In this document: piece after piece, positions 1 through 9,264 of the stretch
Numbering within the stretch: position 1 is the first letter of the stretch
How the letters are laid out: each line of letters begins with the position of its first letter
Assembly: GCF_001718695.1 (NCBI RefSeq)
Contig: NZ_CP013421.1
Span: 992,001-1,056,000 of the forward strand
DNA: 64,000 nt
Source: Burkholderia ubonensis
GTDB lineage: Bacteria; Pseudomonadota; Gammaproteobacteria; Burkholderiales; Burkholderiaceae
Reading direction: 5' to 3'
Translations under genes and position numbers: made by a program
The notes under the pieces: generated by a model
The model's input: the letters and a program-made list of their open reading frames with translations, nothing else
Databases searched by the model: none
Told to the model about the DNA's origin: nothing

Positions 1-1272
1 GACGCTTATGCGGCGATCTGCGACGCGATCGTCGCCGCGGCGCCCGGTTGCGACGCGGTGATGCTCGATCTGCACGGCGCGATGGTCGCCGAGCAGAGCG
101 CGGACGGCGAAGGCGACCTGCTCGCGCGCGTGCGCGCCGTGCTGCCCGCCGCGCCGATCGCGGTCGCGCTCGACCTGCACGCGAACGTCACGCAGAAGAT
201 GATCGACCACGCGGACGTGATCGTCAGTTTCAAGACCTATCCGCACGTCGACATGTACGAAACCGGCGAGCACGCGGCGCGTTTGCTGCTCGATCGACTG
301 CATGGCCGTGCGCGGCCGGTGCTCGCGTGGCGGCAGCCGCCGCTGCTGACGTCGACGCTGCGCAGCGCGAGCGCCGAAGGCGCGATGCGGCGCGCGCTCG
401 AAGCCGCGCGCGCGGCCGAGGCGGACGGGATGCTCGCGGTGTCGGTGCTGGCGGGCTTCTCGCTCGCGGACATCCCCGCGCCGTGCGTGAGCGTCGTCGT
501 GGTCGGCGACGGCGATCGCGCGGCGGCCGACGCGGTGGCCGAACGCATTGCGCGGCAGATCTGGGACGCGCGCGACGCGTTCGTGTATCGCAGCGCGCCG
601 CTCGCCGAATCGGTCGCGCAGGCCGCGGCGCTCGCGCGCGGCGCAGACCGGCCGGTGCTGATGCTCGATCACGGCGACAACTGCATGTCGGGCGGCCCGT
701 GCGACACGATGGACCTGCTGGAGGCCGCGCTCGCGCAAGGGCTCGACGGGATCGTCAGCGGGCCGCTGTGCGACCCCGACGCGGTCGCCGCGCTGATCGA
801 TGCGGGCGTCGGCGCGACCGTCACGCTGCCGATCGGCAACCGGATGCCGTCGCATGGCGGCGCGCGGCGCACGCCGTTTCGCGCGACCGGCGTCGTGCGC
901 GCGATCACCGACGGCGAATACGTGATCACCGGGCCGACCTATACGGGCCAGCGCGCCTACATGGGCCGCGCCGCCGTGCTCGATATCGGCGTCGCGACGC
1001 TGGTGGTGACCGAGCGCACGCACGAGCCGTGGGATCTCGGCGTGTTCGAGAGCGTCGGCATCGATCCGCGCCGGGCACGCTTTCTGCTGCTGAAGTCGCG
1101 CATGTATTGCCGGCCGGTGTTCGTGCCGATCGCGGCCGCGCTCGTCGAATGCGACAGCCGCGGCCTGACCGGGTCGGACTACGCGCTGTTCCGCTACGAG
1201 CGGCTCGCGCGGCCCGTGTATCCGCTCGATGCCGTCGACCGGTGGGACGGCGCGGGGCCGCGCAGCGCGTGA
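1..1272 (+). CDS. M81 family (MlrC/microcystinase-like) metallopeptidase, 5' truncated
   Basis: The reading frame is open from the first base of the window, so the N-terminus lies upstream; the first internal Met is at 58. The visible 423 residues carry the MlrC-family signatures DLHGAMV and DLHANVT, a TYPHVD motif, and a later DHGDN...GGPCDT segment. These are the expected zinc-site and family regions of M81/DUF1485 proteins. Characterised MlrC opens linearised microcystin, but most bacterial homologues have unknown substrates and often sit beside transporter or catabolic genes. The stop is followed by a short gap and a separate exported protein. Function beyond a family-level metal-dependent amidohydrolase/peptidase is not claimed. 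Confidence 0.85.
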   Translation, partial: DAYAAICDAIVAAAPGCDAVMLDLHGAMVAEQSADGEGDLLARVRAVLPAAPIAVALDLHANVTQKMIDHADVIVSFKTYPHVDMYETGEHAARLLLDRLHGRARPVLAWRQPPLLTSTLRSASAEGAMRRALEAARAAEADGMLAVSVLAGFSLADIPAPCVSVVVVGDGDRAAADAVAERIARQIWDARDAFVYRSAPLAESVAQAAALARGADRPVLMLDHGDNCMSGGPCDTMDLLEAALAQGLDGIVSGPLCDPDAVAALIDAGVGATVTLPIGNRMPSHGGARRTPFRATGVVRAITDGEYVITGPTYTGQRAYMGRAAVLDIGVATLVVTERTHEPWDLGVFESVGIDPRRARFLLLKSRMYCRPVFVPIAAALVECDSRGLTGSDYALFRYERLARPVYPLDAVDRWDGAGPRSA

Positions 1273-1387
1273 GCAACCGGCGTGCACGGCGGCGCGCGCC
1301 TTCATGCATCATGCGATTGCACCGGCCCCTCGAGCAGCTGGGTCGCGCGCATCCTTGCGTCCGCAACCGACCGGAGAACCGAACGCC

Positions 1388-2575
1388 ATGCATTCGAAAC
1401 GCTTCCCCCTTCGTCGCGCCCGCCTGCTCGCCGCGCTGACGCTCGCCACGACCGCCGTCGCCGCGCATGCGGCCGACTGGATCGTGTCGGCCAACGACGG
1501 CAAGTATCAGCGGGTCGAGGGCCGCGACACCTATCTGGCGGCGCCGCCGACCGACACGCTGACGCTGCTCGACGCCGGCGCGTTCCCGCCGAAGGTGGCG
1601 CTGCAGGTCGATGTCGAGAACGGCATCCAGGGGCCGCCGCAGGCGGTGGCGGTCACGCCCGACGCGAGCGTCGCGCTCGTCGCCGCGCCGACCCGCTACG
1701 ACCAGGCCGGGAAGCGGCTCGTCTTCGATACGTTCCTGCAGGTCGTGGATCTCAAGGCGTCGCCGCCAGCCGTCACGCGCATCGAGCTCGGCGCGCATCC
1801 GCAGGGCATCGCGATCGACCGCTCGGGCCGGCTCGCGTTCGTCACGGACGTCGACGGCGGCGTGTCGGTGCTGCATATCGACGGCGCGCGCGTGACGCTC
1901 GACGGCAGCCTGAAGATCGGCAAGAAGCGGCTCGCCGGCGTCAGCTTCACGCACGACGGCGCGCACGCGCTCGTCGCGCTGCGCGACGAGCAGGGCGTCG
2001 CGGTGCTGAACGTCGACGACGGCAAGGTCACCGACAGCGGCACGCGCCTGAGCAGCGGCGTTGCGCCGTATACGATCGACGTGTCGAGCGACGGCCGCTG
2101 GGCGGTGGTCAGCAACGTCGGGCTCGCCGGCCTGCCGGGCTATGCCGGCAAGCTCGCGGGCGACGCCGATACGATTGCGCTGATCGACGTGTCGCGCACG
2201 CCGTTCCGCACGGTCCAGTACCTGAGCGTGCCGTCGCTGCCGGAGGGTGTCGCGATCTCGCCGGACGGCAAGTGGATCGCGGTGCAGACGATGGACGGCT
2301 CGAACCTGACGCCCGACAATCCGGGCCGCCGCAAGCGCGGCAAGGTGCTGCTGTTCGCGATCCGCGACGGTCAGGCCGTCAAGGCCGGTGAAGCGGCCGG
2401 CGGCGAGGCCGCGCAAGGCGTCGTGTTTACGGCCGACAGCCGTCACGTGATCGTGCAGTTCAACGTCGAGCGGGAGCTGGCGCTGTATGCGGTCAACGGC
2501 GGCAAGCTGCGCGACACGGGCGAGCGGATCGCGCTGACGGGCGGCCCGTCGTCGCTGCGGACCTTTCCGCGTTGA
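1388..2575 (+). CDS. exported beta-propeller (YncE/lactonase-like) protein
   Basis: This 395-residue protein begins with a basic stretch, a hydrophobic core and an AHA-AD cleavage site, giving a Sec signal peptide of about 28 residues and a periplasmic location. The rest consists of repeated blocks such as PDASVALV, DRSGRLAFV, HDGAHALV, SSDGRWAVV and SPDGKWIAV, each followed by a beta-rich stretch, as in seven-bladed YncE or 6-phosphogluconolactonase-like propellers. The ATG at 1388 is chosen because the signal peptide starts there; the frame is open further upstream without signal-like sequence. No catalytic residues are evident, so the role is unknown. A redox-cofactor or polymer-binding role is possible for this fold. 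Confidence 0.8.
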   Translation: MHSKRFPLRRARLLAALTLATTAVAAHAADWIVSANDGKYQRVEGRDTYLAAPPTDTLTLLDAGAFPPKVALQVDVENGIQGPPQAVAVTPDASVALVAAPTRYDQAGKRLVFDTFLQVVDLKASPPAVTRIELGAHPQGIAIDRSGRLAFVTDVDGGVSVLHIDGARVTLDGSLKIGKKRLAGVSFTHDGAHALVALRDEQGVAVLNVDDGKVTDSGTRLSSGVAPYTIDVSSDGRWAVVSNVGLAGLPGYAGKLAGDADTIALIDVSRTPFRTVQYLSVPSLPEGVAISPDGKWIAVQTMDGSNLTPDNPGRRKRGKVLLFAIRDGQAVKAGEAAGGEAAQGVVFTADSRHVIVQFNVERELALYAVNGGKLRDTGERIALTGGPSSLRTFPR

Positions 2576-2782
2576 ACGGGGTAGCGTGCGGCGGGCGATG
2601 CGCCCGCCTGCGCGCGCACGCGGGCCGCGCGGCACGGCAGCCGGTTCGAGCGGCGCGCGTTCGACGGGCTGAGACGGGCTGATACGGGCTGGGGCCGGCG
2701 CGTCGTCCGGCGATGAAGCTGTCGGTCAGCGCGTCACGCCGGGTCGACGCGCATCTCGGCGCACGCCGACCTCCCGCCGCCG

Positions 2783-2917
2783 CTACGGACGCAGCAGATC
2801 GAATCCGCCGAACACGACCACGCCGCTGAGCGCGATCATCGCAAGCGAATGCTGGCCGAAATACAGGATCGCGGCGGCGAGCCAAGTCGTCAGGCAGAAG
2901 GCGCCGATGCGGGCCAT
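2783..2917 (-). CDS. small two-helix membrane protein
   Basis: A 44-residue ORF with a strong Shine-Dalgarno sequence (GAGGAA, six bases before the ATG at 2917). It is nearly all hydrophobic: one membrane segment covers about residues 4-20 and a second about 24-40, separated by a Gln-His turn, ending in Asp-Leu-Leu-Arg-Pro. The longer in-frame extension to 3217 lacks coding character and has no start signal. No function is recognised; small inner-membrane proteins like this are common in Burkholderia. It stands alone between the propeller gene and the FlxA-like gene. Confidence 0.6.
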   Translation of the reverse strand: MARIGAFCLTTWLAAAILYFGQHSLAMIALSGVVVFGGFDLLRP

Positions 2918-3253
2918 CGTGAATTCCTCGTGATACGTGATGAAGGGGGCGTAACCGTCGCCGTGCCGTGGAAGCGCTTGCTGCCGCTCGCGGGGCGCGA
3001 CGCCGGCCGACGCGGTCGATTGCGCGCGATACGGCGGGCTTCGATACGCGGTTGCGGGCCGGCCGCGGCGAGACGCAATCGAGCGGCGGTCCGGCGGAAG
3101 GCAGGACTCGAATTTTACCAGCGTACCCGGCGCGTCTGTCTGGCCCCTTTGCGTCGCGCGGCTAAAGTTTGGTACGACGAATGCCGTTATCCGCTTGCAA
3201 GGTATTCGCCTGTTCAATCGACGGCAATCGCCGACCCACTACGGACCGACACA

Positions 3254-3691
3254 ATGCAGATCGAGCCTTCTTCCGCCGCGCAAACCCCGCTTGCGGCTTC
3301 CACGCCGACGGCCAATTCGACGGCCGCCGGGACCTCGTCGCCGACGGGCGGCGCGACCGCTGCCGGCGCCGCGCCGGCCAATGGCGGTCAGGCGTCGAGC
3401 GCATCGTCGTCGGCGTCGTCGTCGTCTTCGTCGTCCGAGGATCCCGCGGTCAAGCAACTGAAACAGCTGATCGAGCGCCTGCAGAAACAGCTCGCGCAGA
3501 TTCAGCAACAAATGGCGAGCGTCGCGCAGCGCGCGAAGAACGATCCCGCCGCAGCCACCGAGCAGCAGTCGCTCGGCGCACAAGCGAGCACGATCTCCGC
3601 TGCGCTGTCGACGGCGATCGCGCAGCTCGCGCAGGCTATCCAGAAGTCATCCGGATCGACGTCGGGCTCGCTGGTGTCGACGCAGGCCTGA
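3254..3691 (+). CDS. FlxA-like small coiled-coil protein
   Basis: The 145-residue product has a low-complexity N-terminal half rich in Ala, Ser, Thr and Gly (about residues 1-60, including a run of serines). A coiled-coil segment follows, starting near VKQLKQLIERLQKQLAQIQQQ and continuing through an Ala/Gln/Ser-rich tail. This layout matches the FlxA-like family (FlxA is a flagellar-regulon protein in E. coli), but the function of the Burkholderia members is unknown. The ATG at 3254 is preferred; the frame upstream to 2849 is open but atypical. No signal peptide is visible. Confidence 0.7.
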   Translation: MQIEPSSAAQTPLAASTPTANSTAAGTSSPTGGATAAGAAPANGGQASSASSSASSSSSSSEDPAVKQLKQLIERLQKQLAQIQQQMASVAQRAKNDPAAATEQQSLGAQASTISAALSTAIAQLAQAIQKSSGSTSGSLVSTQA

Positions 3692-3769
3692 ATGCGTCGC
3701 GCGCCGCGCCGACGCGCGGCTTCGCGCATTAGAATCGCAAGCTCGTCTCTCCCCAAGGACGGCACCACG

Positions 3770-4582
3770 ATGAGCGCGCACTTCACCGACGACGATCTCG
3801 TCCGTTTCGAAGAGCAGGGCGGGCCGCCGCTGCCCGCGGCCGACGCCGAAGGATGGCTCGACCATGACGGCGCGCGCATCTGGCACGCGTCGTTCGGAGA
3901 TGGGCCGCCCGTCGTGCTGCTGCATGGCGGCCTCGGCCACGCCGGCAACTGGGGCTGCCAGGTGCCGGCCGTGCTGGCGGCCGGCTATCGCGCGGTCCTG
4001 ATCGACAGCCGCGGCCACGGCCGCAGCACGCGCGACGCGCGCCCCTATTCGTACGAATGCATGGCATCCGACGTGCGCGCAGTACTCGACGCGCTGCGCA
4101 TCGAGCGCGCGCGCTTCGTCGGCTGGAGCGACGGCGCATGCGTTGCGCTGGTGCTGGCCGCGCGCACGCCGCAGCGGGCGGCGGGCGTCTTCTTCTTCGC
4201 GTGCAACATGGATCCGAGCGGGACGAAGGAATTCGTGCCGAGCCCGTTGATCGATCGCTGCTTCGCGCGGCACCGCAAGGACTACGCACGCCTGTCGGCG
4301 ACGCCGGACGGCTTCGAGCCGTTCGTGGCCGCCGTCAGCGAGATGATGCGCACGCAACCGAATTACGGCGCGTGCGAGCTTGCGGCGATCACGGTGCCGG
4401 TCGCGATCGTGCAGGGTGAGCACGACGAGTTCATCCGCGCCGAACATGCGGCATACCTCGTGCGCACGATTCCGGGCGCGACGCTGACGATCCTGCCGGG
4501 CGTCAGCCATTTCGCGCCGCTGCAGCGCCCGGCCCGGTTCAATGCGGCGATGCAGGCGTTTCTCGAGCGCACGACCGGCTGA
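3770..4582 (+). CDS. alpha/beta hydrolase
   Basis: This 270-residue protein has the alpha/beta-hydrolase core: an oxyanion-hole HGG after a strand (VVLLHGG), an SRGHGRS loop, the nucleophile elbow G-W-S-D-G, a late acidic strand (VQGEHDEF) and the catalytic His in GVSHFAPLQ. This supports a Ser-Asp-His hydrolase with cytosolic location (no signal). The ATG at 3770 follows an AAGGAC-like ribosome site. It is convergent with the DapA-family gene. The substrate cannot be inferred; relatives include esterases, haloperoxidase-like proteins and C-C hydrolases. Confidence 0.8.
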   Translation: MSAHFTDDDLVRFEEQGGPPLPAADAEGWLDHDGARIWHASFGDGPPVVLLHGGLGHAGNWGCQVPAVLAAGYRAVLIDSRGHGRSTRDARPYSYECMASDVRAVLDALRIERARFVGWSDGACVALVLAARTPQRAAGVFFFACNMDPSGTKEFVPSPLIDRCFARHRKDYARLSATPDGFEPFVAAVSEMMRTQPNYGACELAAITVPVAIVQGEHDEFIRAEHAAYLVRTIPGATLTILPGVSHFAPLQRPARFNAAMQAFLERTTG

Positions 4583-4614
4583 CACGGGCGGCGGCGCTTC
4601 ATCCCGCGCCAATG

Positions 4615-4641
4615 AAAAAGCCACGGAACGAGCCGTGGCTT
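4615..4641 (-). terminator. intrinsic terminator of the DapA-family gene
   Basis: An 8-bp perfect stem (4619-4626 with 4633-4640) and a six-base loop are followed on the minus strand by five T residues. It lies about 30 bases after the stop of the DapA-family gene. Confidence 0.85.
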
Positions 4642-4671
4642 GCTTCGATCGCCGAACCAGCGGTGCCCGAC

Positions 4672-5613
4672 TTACGCGATCGTCTTCGACCAGTTCGCGT
4701 ACCAGTTGCGGAACAGCGTGTACTGCGCTTCAGCGTAGTTGCGTTGCGCGTCGCTCAGCGCATCGGTTTCGTTGAAGTGCAGCGTGTATTCCGTGTCGCC
4801 GTTCAGCACCATCAGGTGCTTGTAGAACAGCACGAGGTCGCAGCCTTCGTCGAACGACGACAGCACGGCGAGCGCCGCTTCGAGTTCCTTCGCGCGACCG
4901 CGCGCCACGGCGTCGCCCTGCGCGGCCTTCTTGCACAGGTCGACGAGCTGCAGCACTTCGCGCGGCAGCGCATTGCCGATGCCGGTGATCGCGCCGGCCG
5001 CACCGCAATTGACGAAGCCGTGGAACACCTGCGTGTCGACGCCGGCCATCAGCGTGACGTTTGCGTCTTGCGACGTGATGTTTTCGGCCGCATAGCGCAT
5101 GTCTGCGGCGCCGCCGAATTCCTTGAAGCCGATCAGGTTCGGATGCTCGCGGCGCAGTTCGAAGAACAGGTCGGCGCGCGTCGCGAAGCCGTAGTACGGG
5201 CTGTTGTAGATCACCGCAGGCAGGTTCGGCGCGGCCTTCAGGATCGCGGAGAAGTGCGCCTTCTGCGCGGCCGGCGATGCGCCGCGCGACAGCACGCGCG
5301 GAATCACCATCAGCCCGTGCGCGCCGACCTTCGCCGCGTGAGCGGCGTGCGAGACGGCTTCCTTCGAATTCACCGCGCCCGTGCCGACGATGGTCGGCAC
5401 GCCGGCTGCGACCAGCCGCGCGACGCCTTCCTGACGTTGCGCTTCGGTGAGCAGCGGCCAGTCGCCCATCGAGCCGCAGTACACTACCGCGCGCATGCCC
5501 AGCGCCACCAGCTCCTTGCCCTTCTTCACCAGCGCGTCGAAATCCGGCTGACGCTCGGCGGTACACGGCGTCATCAGGGCCGGAATGGTGCCGGTGAAAA
5601 TGTTCTCGCTCAT
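4672..5613 (-). CDS. dihydrodipicolinate synthase (DapA)-family lyase/aldolase
   Basis: The 313-residue product is a class I aldolase-type TIM barrel. The Schiff-base lysine lies in IGFKEFGG and the family tyrosine in YNSPYYG. The N-terminal pattern GTIPALMTPC resembles DapA/NanA/KDG-aldolase enzymes rather than housekeeping DapA, because the G-T-T-G-E motif of DapA is replaced by CGSMGDW. It is therefore likely a catabolic pyruvate-yielding lyase or a keto-acid deaminase/dehydratase. It is transcribed away from a GntR-FCD regulator and near a TRAP transporter, consistent with uptake and breakdown of a carboxylic or sugar acid. Hydroxyproline-type 1-pyrroline-4-hydroxy-2-carboxylate deaminase is one alternative. 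A clear terminator follows. Confidence 0.8.
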   Translation of the reverse strand: MSENIFTGTIPALMTPCTAERQPDFDALVKKGKELVALGMRAVVYCGSMGDWPLLTEAQRQEGVARLVAAGVPTIVGTGAVNSKEAVSHAAHAAKVGAHGLMVIPRVLSRGASPAAQKAHFSAILKAAPNLPAVIYNSPYYGFATRADLFFELRREHPNLIGFKEFGGAADMRYAAENITSQDANVTLMAGVDTQVFHGFVNCGAAGAITGIGNALPREVLQLVDLCKKAAQGDAVARGRAKELEAALAVLSSFDEGCDLVLFYKHLMVLNGDTEYTLHFNETDALSDAQRNYAEAQYTLFRNWYANWSKTIA

Positions 5614-5805
5614 CTCGTTTCCTCACATTCAGATAGGTGAACTGCCATTGCTGGCAACCTGGGCGGTACGCGTGCGCGCCGGATCGTGGGGCTTCGCCCG
5701 ATCCGGACCGTGGCCGGCCGCCTCTCGTTCGCGTCGGTGCCGAAACGGTGCCTCCCGTTTCGCCCGAGAGTCAGCCATCGACGAGTGCATTCTAGTGAGT
5801 TCGGA

Positions 5806-5826
5806 TATTTTATACAATATAAAATA
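5806..5826. promoter_or_regulatory. perfect 9-bp inverted repeat, candidate GntR operator
   Basis: TATTTTATA-CAA-TATAAAATA is a perfect palindrome in a local AT-rich patch of the 525-bp gap between the divergent DapA-family and gntR genes. Its size and symmetry suit a dimeric GntR/FCD repressor and it could also contain a -10 element. Nothing else recognisable was seen in this gap. Confidence 0.5.
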
Positions 5827-6138
5827 AAAAGGGCGTGAGGAAGGGAAGGGGAACGTGCTGGAAATGGGCGGGGGAATGGGCTGGAATGAGCGGGGAAGGG
5901 CGCGCGGAGCGTACCGGATCGCCTCCGCGCGAACCTTCACCGCGCGCGCCGGGATGCATGGAGTAAGCGCGCGGCCAGTCGGCATGCGACCGCCGCCAGC
6001 TGCATTCGGCGCGATTCGCCGAGCCGATCTGCCGGCCGCGTTGGCCGCCCCGCCGCTCTGCTACTATCGTAGAAAATATGCAATATCCACCGGCGCGTCG
6101 GCGCAAGCCTTGCCGCCATCCCTGGTCCGAACCGCAAC

Positions 6139-6819
6139 ATGAACGACAAACGCCCCGCCCTCGTCTACGCCACGCGTGCCGAGGCCGCCGCGAACGAACT
6201 GCGCCGTCGCATCCTGACCGGCGAGTACGTCGACGGCTACCAGCTTCGCCAGGACGCGCTGGCCACCGAGCTCGGGATCAGCCGCATCCCGCTGCGCGAA
6301 GCCCTCGTGCAGCTGGAAAGCGAAGGGCTCGTGAAAATCCTGCCGCACAAGGGCGCGATCGTCTCCGAGCTGTCGCCCGAAGACATCACCGAGCTGTTCG
6401 AACTGCGCGCGCTGCTCGAGCCCGTGCTGCTGAAAAAGTCGATTCCGAAGCTCACGGCGGAAGACTTCGCGCGGCTCGACGCGATCCTCGACGAATACAG
6501 CGCGGTGCTGCACGCGAGCCAGTCCGGTCGCTGGGGGGAACTGAACACCGAGCTGCATCAACTGCTGCTGTCGCGCGCGGAGCAGCCGAAGACGGCCGCG
6601 ATCGTCGCATCGCTGCTGCAGCAGACCGATCGCTACACGCGCGTTCAGCTGTCGCTGTCGGAGGCCGCGCGCGACGTGGCCGAGTCCGAGCATGCGGAAC
6701 TGGTCGCGCTGTGCCGCAAGGGCGATGGGCGCGCTGCGGCGTTGCTGCTGAAGCGCCACATCGAGCACGCGGGCGGCGAACTGAACGCGTTCCTGCGCGA
6801 ACGACGCCTAGGCCGCTGA
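6139..6819 (+). CDS. GntR family transcriptional regulator, FCD (FadR-type) subfamily
   Basis: A 226-residue regulator. Residues about 10-75 form the winged helix-turn-helix typical of GntR proteins (LRRRILTGEY, then LATELGISRIPLREALVQLESEGLV). Residues about 85-215 form the all-helical FCD ligand-binding domain, with conserved acidic/His positions (ELFELRALLEP, LHQLLLSRA, EHAELV, LKRHIEHA) that usually coordinate a metal bound to a carboxylate ligand. It is divergent from the DapA-family gene and upstream of the TRAP operon, so it probably represses one or both in response to a pathway acid. The palindrome at 5806-5826 is a candidate site. Confidence 0.9.
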   Translation: MNDKRPALVYATRAEAAANELRRRILTGEYVDGYQLRQDALATELGISRIPLREALVQLESEGLVKILPHKGAIVSELSPEDITELFELRALLEPVLLKKSIPKLTAEDFARLDAILDEYSAVLHASQSGRWGELNTELHQLLLSRAEQPKTAAIVASLLQQTDRYTRVQLSLSEAARDVAESEHAELVALCRKGDGRAAALLLKRHIEHAGGELNAFLRERRLGR

Positions 6820-6936
6820 AGCAGCCGCAGCCGGTCCGCGCAGCGGGGCCGCGAACGCGGCATGGACGCGCCGCGCTCGTCTCCCACAGCGCTCCCGCAG
6901 CGCATCGGCCAGCCTGATGCGTATGGGGGATACCGT

Positions 6937-7131
6937 CTAGCCGCCGCCGATTCCCTGCAACACCTTGCCGGTGCCGCCGCATACCGTGCATGGCTGGCCT
7001 TCCACCATCCCTGTGCCGCGACATACGCCGCATAGATCTTCGCCGACACCGGGCGTATCGGGCGGGCCTTCATCTCCCGGACTCAACGGCGCGTCCTGAC
7101 GCTGTCCCGCCGACGGTCGACTCGTCAGCAT
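6937..7131 (-). CDS. small DnaJ-type zinc-finger (CxxCxGxG) protein
   Basis: A 64-residue protein whose C-terminal half has two CxxC/GxG knuckles (CGVCRGTGMV and CTVCGGTGKV), as in one DnaJ zinc module; it probably binds one Zn. The N-terminal half is polar and Pro/Gly-rich. The ATG at 7131 is set by a very strong GAGGAGGT site seven bases upstream. It may act as a small metallochaperone or chaperone-like protein; the exact role is unknown. Confidence 0.7.
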   Translation of the reverse strand: MLTSRPSAGQRQDAPLSPGDEGPPDTPGVGEDLCGVCRGTGMVEGQPCTVCGGTGKVLQGIGGG

Positions 7132-7465
7132 CGCATACCTCCTCGTGTGTTTGCCGTCTCGCCGCGCCGCATCGTGCGTGCCCGCCGTGACGAAGTAGGG
7201 CACGGGTGGCCGGCGCGCGCGCCGAGAGCTGCGCCGATACGCCCATCGGCAACGCTTGCGCAGGCATCCGCCCCGGCTCGCGACGCATACGGCGTCGCGG
7301 CGTCATTACAACTGGTAGCCGAACGCATTCGGCTGGCGCGGTGCGGACAAGATCGAGCACGTAAAGCCGTCAAGTAGTCAGTCATCAGACAACGAGGAAA
7401 TAACCAAGACGACTGCCCGGCATCCCGCTCAGCACCGTACCGACTTTCAATACCGCTGCCCGTTC

Positions 7466-7510
7466 GGAAAACGTTTCGCTAATCCGGTGCCGGGCGTAGA
7501 AACGTTTTCC
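7466..7510. promoter_or_regulatory. twin LacI-type operator-like sites
   Basis: GGAAAACGTTTC (7466-7477) and its exact reverse complement GAAACGTTTTCC (7499-7510) are spaced 33 bp centre to centre, about three helical turns. Each contains the AAACGTTT core common to LacI/PurR-type operators. They lie about 200 bp before dctP. A hairpin is possible but the 21-base loop makes a terminator unlikely. Confidence 0.5.
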
Positions 7511-7602
7511 CCCAATCCCCTCAAAATCCCGCGACTACTCCGCTTATACGGGTATGCACCAAGTGAGTTAAACGATTAACCGACGTACATTCGCTTCCAC
7601 AC

Positions 7603-7619
7603 GTCATACAACGTATGAC
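7603..7619. promoter_or_regulatory. perfect 7-bp inverted repeat upstream of dctP
   Basis: GTCATAC-AAC-GTATGAC lies about 85 bp before the dctP start. Its size resembles GntR-family operators, so it may be a second target of the nearby FCD regulator. The 576-bp gap 7132-7707 holds this site and the twin sites at 7466-7510; no gene was recognised in it. Confidence 0.45.
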
Positions 7620-7623
7620 TTAA

Positions 7624-9260
<1,637 letters not shown>

Positions 9261-9264
9261 CGCC

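Noticed and set aside
926..2635. Long reverse-strand frame over the propeller gene
   Set aside because: It is the complement of a well-supported gene; the protein is low complexity, Arg/Asp-rich, without a domain. Long antisense frames are common in GC-rich DNA.
7466..7510. Intrinsic terminator instead of operators
   Set aside because: The loop is 21 bases, the stem is AT-centred and self-palindromic, and no T-run or upstream gene on that strand fits.
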